From positions 124,001 to 188,000 of the forward strand of contig NZ_JACRVF010000006.1 in assembly GCF_014306105.1 (NCBI RefSeq): a stretch of 64,000 nt of DNA, written 5' to 3'. Both the position numbers and the translations under genes were made by a program. Below are positions 18,499 through 26,850 of the stretch, piece by piece. The DNA comes from Pontibacter cellulosilyticus (GTDB lineage: Bacteria; Bacteroidota; Bacteroidia; Cytophagales; Hymenobacteraceae). Under the pieces are notes generated by a model. It was not told where the DNA came from and made no database searches. It saw nothing but the letters and a program-made list of their open reading frames with translations. Position 1 is the first letter of the stretch, and each line of letters starts with the position of its first letter.

Positions 18499-21099
18499 CT
18501 AGAAGCCTACGCCTATCAGAAAGCCAGCCCTAGCCTTATTACCCTCCTGGAAAGACGTTACAAAATCAACCCGAACTATTTTAAAGATGTGCTCTATTCC
18601 CACACCAAGCTCCAGGTAGTTCCTGGATTCTTTGGTGTTCAGGTAGTTCAGGCTTACCACCTCCTGCCATTTCAGCTTACGGAACAGGGGCACCTTGTTA
18701 AACAGAAAACCATTGAAATGATGCTCGTAATGCGCCTCCAGATACTTGTTGTTAGTGCTGTAGCGGTAGTAATCCAGTAGCTGAAAACCGCTGTAAGTGC
18801 CCGCAAAGAAAGTACGGTTGCCGTTAAAGTGCTTGTAGTCCATCAGGCGCATGTCTTCTTTTCCCCAGAAAGTGCCGGTAGTAAGGCTGTACTCGCTGGC
18901 CCCGAACAAGCCAAAACTAACATTATCGCTGATGGTCAGGTTGGCCATGCTGTACTGCACATCGCTGCCCAACGCTTTTATACTTCCGCGGTAGCTCAGG
19001 GTAAACCGAGGGTACTTGGAGCCGATGTTAATTTTATCATCGGGACGGGTGATGTACTTCATGCCGGGCTTAAAGCTTAGCCCTGCTGTTAGGGTAAGGG
19101 CTTCGTGGGTTGTAAACGAGGCATCCTCCAACTCGCTGTTTATGGGCACATTGGATGTAAACCTACTCTCCTCCTCACCGTCTCTGTTTCTGAAGGTAAA
19201 ATCGGTGCTGTTTTGTAGCGGCATGCGGTGCGCATAGTTCAGGTTGGCATTCAGGTTCAGGCCATTCAGCAGCTCCGTACGCCACGATACCTGCGCAAAG
19301 TCGCGCTGGTACAGCTTCATGTAGTTTTTCTCGAATGCCAGCGAGTAAACCGTGTTCACAAATGGCGAGATGGGATTCAGGTTGTTGATCTGGTAAATGT
19401 AGCGGCCACCCTCTACCTGTATGTTGCTGTTCTTAAACGGGTCGTAGCTGTAACTCAGCCGCAGCTTGGCATTCAGCTTCTCGTTGGCAAAGCCATACCT
19501 AATTGTTGGCTCTATAGCATAGGCACGCCGGTCTTCGAAGCTTTTAATGTAGGTCATCCGTACATCAGCCGCCACGCCCTCTACAGTGTTGTACTGCAGT
19601 ATACTTGGCCCGCCAGTTAGCCCCAGAATAGGATCAAATTCAAGTCGTTTACGCTCATAGCTATTCGTATAAGTATAGCCTCCGAGCAGGAAGTTGCCGA
19701 TAGAGGGTTTGTTGCGAATAACATCAACAGAATCTTTGTAGGCTCTTGAGTTTTTGATCACCTCCATGCTATCCTTCTTGGAGTAGTCTTTTACCTCCTC
19801 CTGCGTTAGCGGCACCGGCCTTACTGATGCCCAATAGGCCGAATCGCGGGTATTGGCCTCCTTCTCTATCGCCAGCACTTCTTTTTTCGAAAGCAGTTTT
19901 TCATCTACCACAGGTTGCTGATCCTCGGGTGCTATTTCTTTCGGTTTGATCACCTTGAATTTAGCCTTTCGAGGAGATTTTGCCTGTGCAAGCGCTTCCT
20001 TCTCCGTTTCCGGCTCTATTTCCTCTACCACAGGAGGCTTGCTGTAAGCTGGCTGTACTTTATACCTGGAGTACACACCCATAGCATAGCCGCCGCCCTT
20101 AAAGCCTAACCCGGCAGCCTCAAAACTAAACCGCTGCGATACCGGCATCCATACCTGAGCAGCCACAGGCGCATAAACCTGCCGCACCCGAATCCAGTCT
20201 ACAAACTCGATACCGGCATCTTTTGTAAGCTTTAAATCGGTGCTGTGGATGCGCCAGCTGCCGTCTACAATGTAAATGTTGCCCGAGAAAACGGGGTCGT
20301 TCTTACGGCGGGGGATAACTTTTATTTTGTTGATAGTGCGGCCGTTTTCTTCGAAAGTGCCCAGGTACTCGTAGCGGTAAAAGAACAAGGCGTTATTGGC
20401 CAGCGGCGACACAAAACCGCGCTCACTTAGCCCCTGCACTTTTAGCAGGTTATCGTAAAAGCTGATGTTCATTTCGGATGCCTGGTTAAAGCTGAAGCCT
20501 TTTTTCTGGCCACTTACTTTACTCGAGATCATCCGTTCGTGAATCTTGTTCGGCTTCTTAAAGTTGAGCACCGACACCGACTCCGACAAGTATACAATAC
20601 CTGTGTCCACGTCCACCACTTTTATGCCCAGCACCTTTGGCGGCACTTTATCCAGGCGGTAAACTCCTTTCATGTATACTTGAGCCTGCCATGCGTTTAC
20701 CTCGTTCTGGTGGTACTTGCGCAACCGGATGGCGTTGCGCATAATGGCAAAGGCAGGATCTTCGTTGGCAGCATGCACCACTACCTCTTTCAGGTTTAGC
20801 ACCTCCGGCATCAGTTGCACATTCAGTTCTTTGGTGCCGTCGGTAATGGTTACTTTTTCGTTGCGGGCACGGTAGCCTACATACTTAAATTCTAATGAAT
20901 AAGTACCAGGCTCGAGTTGCAGTTGATAGTAGCCCTGGTCGTTAGTAGCGGTGCCGCTGGCTGTCTCGTTGATGTAAATGCTGGCAAAGGGTAAGCCCTG
21001 GCCGTTTTCGTCTGTAACACGACCTTTAAGTATACCTGCCTGGGCAAGCATGGGTACAAACATCAGAAGCAGTAGTAACGACAGGTAAAAAGGGCGCAT
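18499..21099 (-). CDS. DUF5686 outer-membrane protein with carboxypeptidase-like regulatory domain
   Basis: Predicted outer-membrane protein of about 866 residues. An N-terminal signal peptide (LLLLLMFVPMLAQA) is followed by a carboxypeptidase-regulatory-like domain (GRVTDENGQGLPFASIYIN ... YVGYRA) and a DUF5686 region with a C-terminal beta-barrel pattern ending in GFLIGVGF. An ATG 15 codons further upstream is in frame, but the ATG at 21099 gives a proper signal peptide and was chosen. The family has no established function; it is widespread in Bacteroidota. The middle part (about 385-470) is charged and probably disordered. It appears to stand alone. Confidence 0.88.
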   Translation of the reverse strand: MRPFYLSLLLLLMFVPMLAQAGILKGRVTDENGQGLPFASIYINETASGTATNDQGYYQLQLEPGTYSLEFKYVGYRARNEKVTITDGTKELNVQLMPEVLNLKEVVVHAANEDPAFAIMRNAIRLRKYHQNEVNAWQAQVYMKGVYRLDKVPPKVLGIKVVDVDTGIVYLSESVSVLNFKKPNKIHERMISSKVSGQKKGFSFNQASEMNISFYDNLLKVQGLSERGFVSPLANNALFFYRYEYLGTFEENGRTINKIKVIPRRKNDPVFSGNIYIVDGSWRIHSTDLKLTKDAGIEFVDWIRVRQVYAPVAAQVWMPVSQRFSFEAAGLGFKGGGYAMGVYSRYKVQPAYSKPPVVEEIEPETEKEALAQAKSPRKAKFKVIKPKEIAPEDQQPVVDEKLLSKKEVLAIEKEANTRDSAYWASVRPVPLTQEEVKDYSKKDSMEVIKNSRAYKDSVDVIRNKPSIGNFLLGGYTYTNSYERKRLEFDPILGLTGGPSILQYNTVEGVAADVRMTYIKSFEDRRAYAIEPTIRYGFANEKLNAKLRLSYSYDPFKNSNIQVEGGRYIYQINNLNPISPFVNTVYSLAFEKNYMKLYQRDFAQVSWRTELLNGLNLNANLNYAHRMPLQNSTDFTFRNRDGEEESRFTSNVPINSELEDASFTTHEALTLTAGLSFKPGMKYITRPDDKINIGSKYPRFTLSYRGSIKALGSDVQYSMANLTISDNVSFGLFGASEYSLTTGTFWGKEDMRLMDYKHFNGNRTFFAGTYSGFQLLDYYRYSTNNKYLEAHYEHHFNGFLFNKVPLFRKLKWQEVVSLNYLNTKESRNYLELGVGIEHIFKIVRVDFVTSFQEGNKARAGFLIGVGF

Positions 21100-21316
21100 G
21101 CATGAAGCGTTTAGAGTCCGGATGATTAGGTAAAGCAGCCACATTAATGTATACTTGCTTTACCACTGCACTACGAAAGAGATGTTATAAACGGCTAGCT
21201 GGTTGCCTGGTTTACCAGAAAAAGCCACACCTCTTCCTGCTGATAGTGCAATTTATACTTATAACGCTAAACGCAGCAGGTTGTGTTTATATTTTATCTA
21301 CCAAAAAGTATAAGCG

Positions 21317-22195
21317 TTATACTTGTTTGGAGTCTGCAGCTGCAAGGGCCTCTTTTTTAGCCAGCCTGTTTTTGTAGCCTATATTAAGTATAACGCCCAC
21401 CAACACCAGTGCCATACCTGCATAAGACCAAACATTAAACGTTTCGCCGAAGAAGATGTACCCCAGGAACAATGCGTAAATAATGCCGATGTAATTTAGT
21501 GTAGCCACTTTAGAGAGTTCTTCCGACTGATAGGCCATGGTCATGTAGTACTGTGCCAGTTGGGTTAGCACCCCCACTAGTATAAGTATGGGCCAGTCCC
21601 AGCCAACAGGCTGCACCCAGTTAAAAAGAGAGTACAGGCCGGTAATAGGCAGTGCCACTAACGGAAAATAAAATACGATTACCAGCGGGTGCTCCCGGGT
21701 GTTCAGCCTCCGGATCATGTTGTAGGCGATGCCAGCAAACAAGGCACTTGCTATACCCAAACTTAAGAATAAAGGCGAGATACGCACATCCACCCCCTCA
21801 ATAACCAATATGCCTGAAAAGGAAATCAGGAAGAACACCCACTGCCACGGCTTTACCTTCTCTTTCACAATAAAGACTCCTAGTATGGTGGTAAAGATGG
21901 GAGAAAGGTACTGTATGGTGACGGCTGTAGCCAGCGGTATATTCTGGAGCGTGATAAAGAACAGGATAAGTGCTGCTGCTCCGGCCACTCCCCGTGCAAT
22001 CAGCAGGCCGTGATGGGTCCCCAATACCGGCACATTCTGACGCTTGAGCATGGCCCAACTCATAACCAGCGAAATGCCGGAGCGGAAAAGTATGATCTCC
22101 ACCGCCGGTATATGCGATACCTCCTTCACGCACACGTTCATCAGAGAAAAGAAGAACGTAGACAGCAACATGTGCTGTACTCCTTTTGATAACAT
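21317..22195 (-). CDS. EamA-family transporter
   Basis: Ten-helix DMT-superfamily inner-membrane protein of 292 residues, with two EamA halves (about 5-140 and 150-275). The motifs ATAVTIQYLSPIFTTILGVF and KVATLNYIGIIYALFLGYIF are the conserved ends of each half. This branch is closer to general EamA permeases than the RarD-like protein at 17054. The cargo is unknown. It faces away from recX, with which it shares the upstream region. Confidence 0.9.
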   Translation of the reverse strand: MLSKGVQHMLLSTFFFSLMNVCVKEVSHIPAVEIILFRSGISLVMSWAMLKRQNVPVLGTHHGLLIARGVAGAAALILFFITLQNIPLATAVTIQYLSPIFTTILGVFIVKEKVKPWQWVFFLISFSGILVIEGVDVRISPLFLSLGIASALFAGIAYNMIRRLNTREHPLVIVFYFPLVALPITGLYSLFNWVQPVGWDWPILILVGVLTQLAQYYMTMAYQSEELSKVATLNYIGIIYALFLGYIFFGETFNVWSYAGMALVLVGVILNIGYKNRLAKKEALAAADSKQV

Positions 22196-22305
22196 ACCCG
22201 ATATTGTTTTCAGTACAAATGTCTGGGTTTATACTTTGCGAAAGAAGCTTTTTTAACAGAACTATAAAGTGTAAAAACCAGAACTCTGCTTTACGGCAAC
22301 TTGTT

Positions 22306-22313
22306 TATATTTG
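22306..22313 (+). promoter_or_regulatory. Minus-7 box of the recX promoter
   Basis: TATATTTG matches TAnnTTTG. It ends 19 bases before the recX TTG codon, giving a leader of roughly 10 bases and supporting that unusual start. Confidence 0.5.
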
Positions 22314-22332
22314 AGTAACCAACCACACTGTT

Positions 22333-22815
22333 TTGGATCGCCAGAAAAAACAAAAGACTTATACCCCCAAAGAGGCTTTGATTAAAGCCGCCGCCTACTG
22401 CGCCTACCAGGACCGCACCCAACAAGAAGTGCGCGACAAGCTCTACACTTATGGTTTAGAACCCGACGATGTGGAGGAACTTATCGTGCGCCTGAGCCAG
22501 GAAAAACTAATTGACGAGGAACGCTATGCCCAAAGCTACGTGCGCGGCAAGTATAGCCTGAAAAAGTGGGGTCGCCGCAAAATTATGCAGGGGCTTAAAA
22601 GCAAGGGCATCTCCGACTACTGCATCAAGCAAGGCATGAAGGAAATTGACCCCGAAGTATACGAGCAAAACCTGCTGCAGCTGCTGGAAAAGAAAAACGC
22701 CAACGAAAAAGAAAAGAACCCCTTTGCCCGCCGCCAGAAACTGGCCTACTACCTGATGAGCAAAGGCTATGAAGGTGACCTGGTGCAGGATGCGATTAAA
22801 GGACTGGAATCTTGA
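22333..22815 (+). CDS. recX: Regulatory protein RecX
   Basis: Modulator that binds RecA filaments and limits recombinase activity. The 160-residue protein is made of three-helix RecX repeats: AAYCAYQDRTQQEVRDKL (about 12-29), the LIDEERYAQSYVRGKYSLKKWG block (about 55-78) and a C-terminal repeat with KLAYYLMSKGYEGDLVQDAI. Length and order match the family. No ATG precedes this; translation most likely begins at TTG 22333, close after a -7 box. recA is not in the window. Confidence 0.92.
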   Translation: MDRQKKQKTYTPKEALIKAAAYCAYQDRTQQEVRDKLYTYGLEPDDVEELIVRLSQEKLIDEERYAQSYVRGKYSLKKWGRRKIMQGLKSKGISDYCIKQGMKEIDPEVYEQNLLQLLEKKNANEKEKNPFARRQKLAYYLMSKGYEGDLVQDAIKGLES

Positions 22816-22900
22816 GCACTGAGCTGCTTGGTTTATCCGCACTAATTCATATATTAGATAAAACTAATCTTTAGCTGCGGCTAGTAAACAAACTTATATC

Positions 22901-23143
22901 ATGATACACTCACTCCTCTTCATCGGTGGTATTGGGCTACTGGAGCTTTTCATCCTTCTTATCTTCTTGGCACTTCCGGCTTTGCTGTGGCTATGGGCAA
23001 TTATAGACTTACTAACAAGCCGCTTCAAAGACAGCACTAATAAACTCATCTGGGCAATCATTATCATTTTCCTGCCGGTTCTAGGCTGTATACTTTACTT
23101 GCTGATTGGAAGAGGGCAGAAAGTTAAGCCGGATTACCAGTAG
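22901..23143 (+). CDS. Small membrane protein with PLDc_N domain
   Basis: An 80-residue inner-membrane protein with two hydrophobic segments and the PLDc_N signature (WAIIDLLTSRFKDSTNKLIW, then IIFLPVLGCILYLLIGR). In cardiolipin synthases this domain anchors the enzyme, but here no catalytic part follows. Stand-alone copies are common in Bacteroidota; their role is not known. The ATG start gives a normal first helix. Confidence 0.82.
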   Translation: MIHSLLFIGGIGLLELFILLIFLALPALLWLWAIIDLLTSRFKDSTNKLIWAIIIIFLPVLGCILYLLIGRGQKVKPDYQ

Positions 23144-23231
23144 ACGCTTTTAAGCTTGATAAACTTATACCACATATAGTGCAGATAAACGGAATAGACT
23201 TCTGTTTATACCATAGTTGAGCTTAATAGGA

Positions 23232-23777
23232 ATGATAAAAGAGAATGTGAGAATAAAATCTGGCGAGCATAGTAGACTTGTAGTAACGCTTAAAAGAGAA
23301 GCGAACTACTTGGTTCTATTTCTTACTGGGGCTTGGTTGCTGGTTTGGGCTGGTATCACATTGACGATATTTTATGGCTTAGCTACCAATCCAGAAAAAA
23401 TAGACGGTGAGCTAATTATTTTCACAACTCTAATTACACTGGCAGGAGTGCTCGTACTCAAATACTTCCTGTGGCACCTAAATGGAAGAGAGAGAGTTGA
23501 GTTAAATGCTCAGGAGCTAACAGTCCAAAAGCTTGGCACAATCTTGACCTCTAAAAGAAAGTATGAATTAAGCCAAATAGACAATTTCAGAGTGGTGACA
23601 AAACAAACGTCCCCTTTAATATTCAGAATGTATGGGATTACTGGCGGTCAAATACAGTTTGGGTACTATGGAAATAACAAAGTTTTTGGTCAGACTCTAA
23701 GTAAAAAGGAAGCAGAGAACTTAGTCAATGTTCTGAATGAAAAACTACTTAGCTTAACAAGAGCTAAAAAGAACTAA
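23232..23777 (+). CDS. Hypothetical protein with two membrane segments
   Basis: Unrecognised protein of about 181 residues. Two hydrophobic segments (around LVLFLTGAWLLVWAGITL and IFTTLITLAGVLVLKYFL) are followed by a soluble, beta-rich tail with GQIQFGYYGNNKVFG. This layout recalls PH-like bacterial membrane proteins, but no firm match can be claimed. ATG 23232 was chosen over the in-frame TTG at 23217, because an AGG lies a few bases before the ATG. The base composition is more AT-rich than its neighbours, so a different origin is possible. Confidence 0.65.
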   Translation: MIKENVRIKSGEHSRLVVTLKREANYLVLFLTGAWLLVWAGITLTIFYGLATNPEKIDGELIIFTTLITLAGVLVLKYFLWHLNGRERVELNAQELTVQKLGTILTSKRKYELSQIDNFRVVTKQTSPLIFRMYGITGGQIQFGYYGNNKVFGQTLSKKEAENLVNVLNEKLLSLTRAKKN

Positions 23778-23813
23778 GGCTCATTTTAGCCAAGACATTA
23801 AATTAAATATAAA

Positions 23814-24449
23814 CTACCGCTTCGGCGGCAGCTCTGGGTTCTGAATTCTGCGCTGCTGCACCAGCACCACACGGCGACCTGTAATTTCCTCCAGCATCGG
23901 CTTCAGCACCTTTTCTGCATTCTCCTGCGTCTGTCGAAGTATACCAGAGTTAAGGGCAGCCTTCTTCACGTTCTGCTCGGCATACTTGTAGCTTTCCTCT
24001 ACCAGTGCGGCATCCTGAAAGTAGGTGTTCTCTTTGCTGAAGACTTTGGATTTACTGTGGTCTACTTTGTAGTAGCAAATCTCGGGCTCCGGCACACCGA
24101 TCTGCACCAATGAGTCACCTTCGAAAACAATGTCTGCCGAGGTTATCTTCGTAAAGTCTACGCAGCCTACCGCCTCACCGGAAACGATCAGCACTACCTT
24201 GGAATTGGGCACAAACCGCGACACATTTTTCTCATATTCCACTACGTCCTTGAAGTTGTAGCGCACCAGCTCCATCTTGCCCAGGTCTTCCACAGAAGTA
24301 AGTATGGTGTTGTAGTTTACTACCACCTTAGGCGCTTTATCTCCAGCGTCTTCGCCGAAAACATCCTTCACAAAACGCCAGAAAAAGAACCCGGCCACAA
24401 GTACAATGATCCAGGGTATGAGCTTTATTACAAGTCGGAGTAAGGGCAT
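23814..24449 (-). CDS. DUF4230 domain protein
   Basis: A 211-residue protein with one N-terminal membrane helix (IPWIIVLVAGFFFWRFV) and a DUF4230 region outside the membrane: TSVEDLGKMELVRYNFKDVV, VGCVDFTKI, and VGVPEPEI-like VQIGVPEPEICYYKVDHSKS. The C-terminal helix (QTQENAEKVLKPMLEEITG) is typical. The function of the family is unknown. It converges with the gene at 23232. Confidence 0.88.
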   Translation of the reverse strand: MPLLRLVIKLIPWIIVLVAGFFFWRFVKDVFGEDAGDKAPKVVVNYNTILTSVEDLGKMELVRYNFKDVVEYEKNVSRFVPNSKVVLIVSGEAVGCVDFTKITSADIVFEGDSLVQIGVPEPEICYYKVDHSKSKVFSKENTYFQDAALVEESYKYAEQNVKKAALNSGILRQTQENAEKVLKPMLEEITGRRVVLVQQRRIQNPELPPKR

Positions 24450-24523
24450 ATTTGCTAAGCTTATCTTGCTTTTACAATGAAATCTAATTAGTTAACAACT
24501 TCCGCTGTTATGCAGCAACTGTT

Positions 24524-24531
24524 ATATTTGT
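24524..24531 (+). promoter_or_regulatory. Minus-7 box before the three-gene GT-C cluster
   Basis: TATATTTG fits TAnnTTTG and lies about 20 bases before the first ATG of the cluster. A matching -33 element is not obvious. Confidence 0.45.
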
Positions 24532-24551
24532 ATAAGCAGTAACAATAATTC

Positions 24552-25697
24552 ATGTCTTTCATCCCCAAAACGCATTCATTTTTTTCGCTGTCAGAAGAAA
24601 GACTGACCTACTGCCTGGTACCTGCCTGGCTGCTAATGCAGGTTATACTTTACTATTGGTACGGGATACGCATCGTTTATGATAGCCACCGGTACTTTGC
24701 CTACGCCGATGCGTTGGCCAGCAACACAGCTGACTGGTATCTGGATAGCGCAAAGTTTTATACTTCATACACGTTGCTGCTGGCATTCTTCCTGCACGTT
24801 GCAAAACTTCCTGTAGTTAGTGTGCTGCTTTTCCAAACGCTTGTATCCGGGGCGGCAGCTGTTTTCCTGTTTAAGAGCACCATTTTTATTTCCGGAAGCA
24901 GAAAGGCTGCCATATTTGCCACGCTGTTTTTTATACTATGGCCCGATCTGCAGTTCTGGAACCTGTACGTGCACACAGAGTCGCTTTACATTAGCCTGTC
25001 GGTTTTTATTTTATACTTTGTGCTGGTGGCAAGGCAAAGGCAACAGTATTTAACCCTTGCAGTGCTGTTGGCCATTATCTGCTTTCTGCGCCCTAACGGC
25101 TTCTTTGTGGCTCTTGCCGTGGCTGCTGCACTTGTGTTCAGAAGGGGCCTGGGTTTATACTTCAGGAGCAGGTATAGTAGGGCAGTTGCAGCTACGGTTC
25201 TTCTCTTTGTGCTTATAGCAGTGGCCGCCTTTTTCCTGGAAATATTCTCTCCGATCGGGTATTACACAGCCGGCCGGTTTATACAAGGCTACAGCGGCTA
25301 TACTTCACCGGTTGTAGCACCTGCTCCAGCAGGTGAGGCTTGGGTAATACAGCGCCTCTTTACGCTGATGTTGGAGCAGCCAGTGACATTCATAAAATTG
25401 TTGGCCGGCAGGTTCCTTCTGTTTTGGGCACAGATACGACCGTACTATTCTGTGGTGCACAACGTGGTGATACTGCTATTCTTCCTGCCGCTTTATTATT
25501 TCGCAGGCGTTTACCTATACAGGGCGAAGGCAACGCTGTTTACGGTTTTCTTCTTGATATTAGCCGCATTGCATACGTTAATGGTTACCGTTATTGCTGT
25601 AGACTGGGACAACCGGTTTATAGTACCGCTGCTACCATTCGTTTTTATACTTGCTGCTACAGGCATGGTAACTAAACTAGCCAATCATGAAGGATAA
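24552..25697 (+). CDS. Predicted GT-C-type membrane glycosyltransferase, paralogue 1
   Basis: Multi-pass inner-membrane protein (381 residues, about ten helices). It shares with the next two genes a set of conserved spots in GT-C layout: Asp44-Ser45 in the first outer loop (YDSHRYFAYA), HTESLY, LRPNGFF, IRPYYSVVHN and DWDNRFIVPLLPF. In GT-C enzymes an Asp in the first loop is catalytic and a polyprenyl-phosphate sugar is the donor. That is family knowledge; the exact family here is not certain. Many TATACTT words occur in it, mostly read as Phe-Ile-Leu or Ile-Leu-Tyr. It overlaps the next gene by 11 bases. Confidence 0.75.
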   Translation: MSFIPKTHSFFSLSEERLTYCLVPAWLLMQVILYYWYGIRIVYDSHRYFAYADALASNTADWYLDSAKFYTSYTLLLAFFLHVAKLPVVSVLLFQTLVSGAAAVFLFKSTIFISGSRKAAIFATLFFILWPDLQFWNLYVHTESLYISLSVFILYFVLVARQRQQYLTLAVLLAIICFLRPNGFFVALAVAAALVFRRGLGLYFRSRYSRAVAATVLLFVLIAVAAFFLEIFSPIGYYTAGRFIQGYSGYTSPVVAPAPAGEAWVIQRLFTLMLEQPVTFIKLLAGRFLLFWAQIRPYYSVVHNVVILLFFLPLYYFAGVYLYRAKATLFTVFFLILAALHTLMVTVIAVDWDNRFIVPLLPFVFILAATGMVTKLANHEG

Positions 25698-26850
25698 GCT
25701 GTTAAAGTTCATCAGCCTGTTGTCCGGGTACCTCGGGAAGTTTGGCGTGGGGCTGCTTGTAGTGCTGTGGTTATTAGTACAGTTGCGGCTTTACCAGCAG
25801 TATAGTGTTAAGCTTGTTCCGGATAGCACCTTCCGTTACATACCTTACGCCACAGAGGTGGCAGCAAACGGAATTACAGCTGGTGCACATGATAACCGCT
25901 ACCTTGGCTACATCTTTTTCCTAGGCTTCTTTTTGAAAACCGGACTTAGCTTACCGGCTGCTATACTGGCACAGGTAGCTTTCTCGGGCTTCGCGGCCAT
26001 TTGCCTTTACAAAATAGCTAAAGCACTAACACATAGCAGTAGCATTGCAGCCTTTGCCGCAACACTATTATTTATACTTTGGAAGGACGTGCAGTATCTC
26101 AACTACTACATCCTGACTGAATCGCTTTTCACCAGCTTTATACTTATCACGCTATACTTCACCATCCGGGCCACCAGCTTTATGTCTCTGTTACCGGCCT
26201 TGCTGGCAGCTGGCTTTACTACAGTATTACGGCCAAACGGCTTCATTGTACTCGTTGGTGTGCTGCTGTACTTTTTGTATACCCAGCGCGACCTGTTACG
26301 GAAGTATAAGCTTACCAGCGCAGTAGCACTGGCAGGTGCCCTGTTACTGGCTTTTCTTGCGCTGGACAAGTACCTGCTTGTTACATTTAAGGTAGTGGAA
26401 ACCTATGCCTCTGGCAGTGTGATTTATGCCTCCAACATGTTCGCCTTAAATCCGCAGGAGTACCAGGTAACTACACCGCCTGTAAACCAGCCTCCTGTAC
26501 TCAGGATCACAACCTTTATCGGTGAGCACCCCATGTATTTCCTAAAGCTGCTCCTGCTAAAGCTGGGCTTGTTTGTAGCTTATGCAAAACCATACTATTC
26601 GCTATTCCACCAGTTGCTGATTATTTTGGTAATTTATCCTTTGTACTTATTCTCTGTTCCGTTCTTCAGGAGTAAAGGCTGGGGTGATACCAAAGCTTTT
26701 ATACTTACAGTTATCCTTTTGCAAACAGCCATTGTCGCTTTTACCGTGGAGGATTGGGATAGCCGTTTTGTAATTCCGCTAATACCTCTAGTGATGATCA
26801 CTGGTGTAGCCGGAGCAAGAATAGTTGTTAAAAATATACTCAATAGATGA
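25687..26850 (+). CDS. Predicted GT-C-type membrane glycosyltransferase, paralogue 2
   Basis: 387-residue multi-pass protein, paralogue of its two neighbours. The same conserved points are present: Asp46-Ser47 (VPDSTFRYIPYA), ILTESLF, LRPNGFIVL, AKPYYSLFHQ and EDWDSRFVIPLIPL. The ATG lies inside the end of the first gene (11-base overlap) and the stop overlaps the ATG of the third by 4 bases, so the three are translated as a unit. Divergence is high between the motifs, suggesting different sugars or acceptors rather than a recent duplication. Confidence 0.75.
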   Translation: MKDKLLKFISLLSGYLGKFGVGLLVVLWLLVQLRLYQQYSVKLVPDSTFRYIPYATEVAANGITAGAHDNRYLGYIFFLGFFLKTGLSLPAAILAQVAFSGFAAICLYKIAKALTHSSSIAAFAATLLFILWKDVQYLNYYILTESLFTSFILITLYFTIRATSFMSLLPALLAAGFTTVLRPNGFIVLVGVLLYFLYTQRDLLRKYKLTSAVALAGALLLAFLALDKYLLVTFKVVETYASGSVIYASNMFALNPQEYQVTTPPVNQPPVLRITTFIGEHPMYFLKLLLLKLGLFVAYAKPYYSLFHQLLIILVIYPLYLFSVPFFRSKGWGDTKAFILTVILLQTAIVAFTVEDWDSRFVIPLIPLVMITGVAGARIVVKNILNR

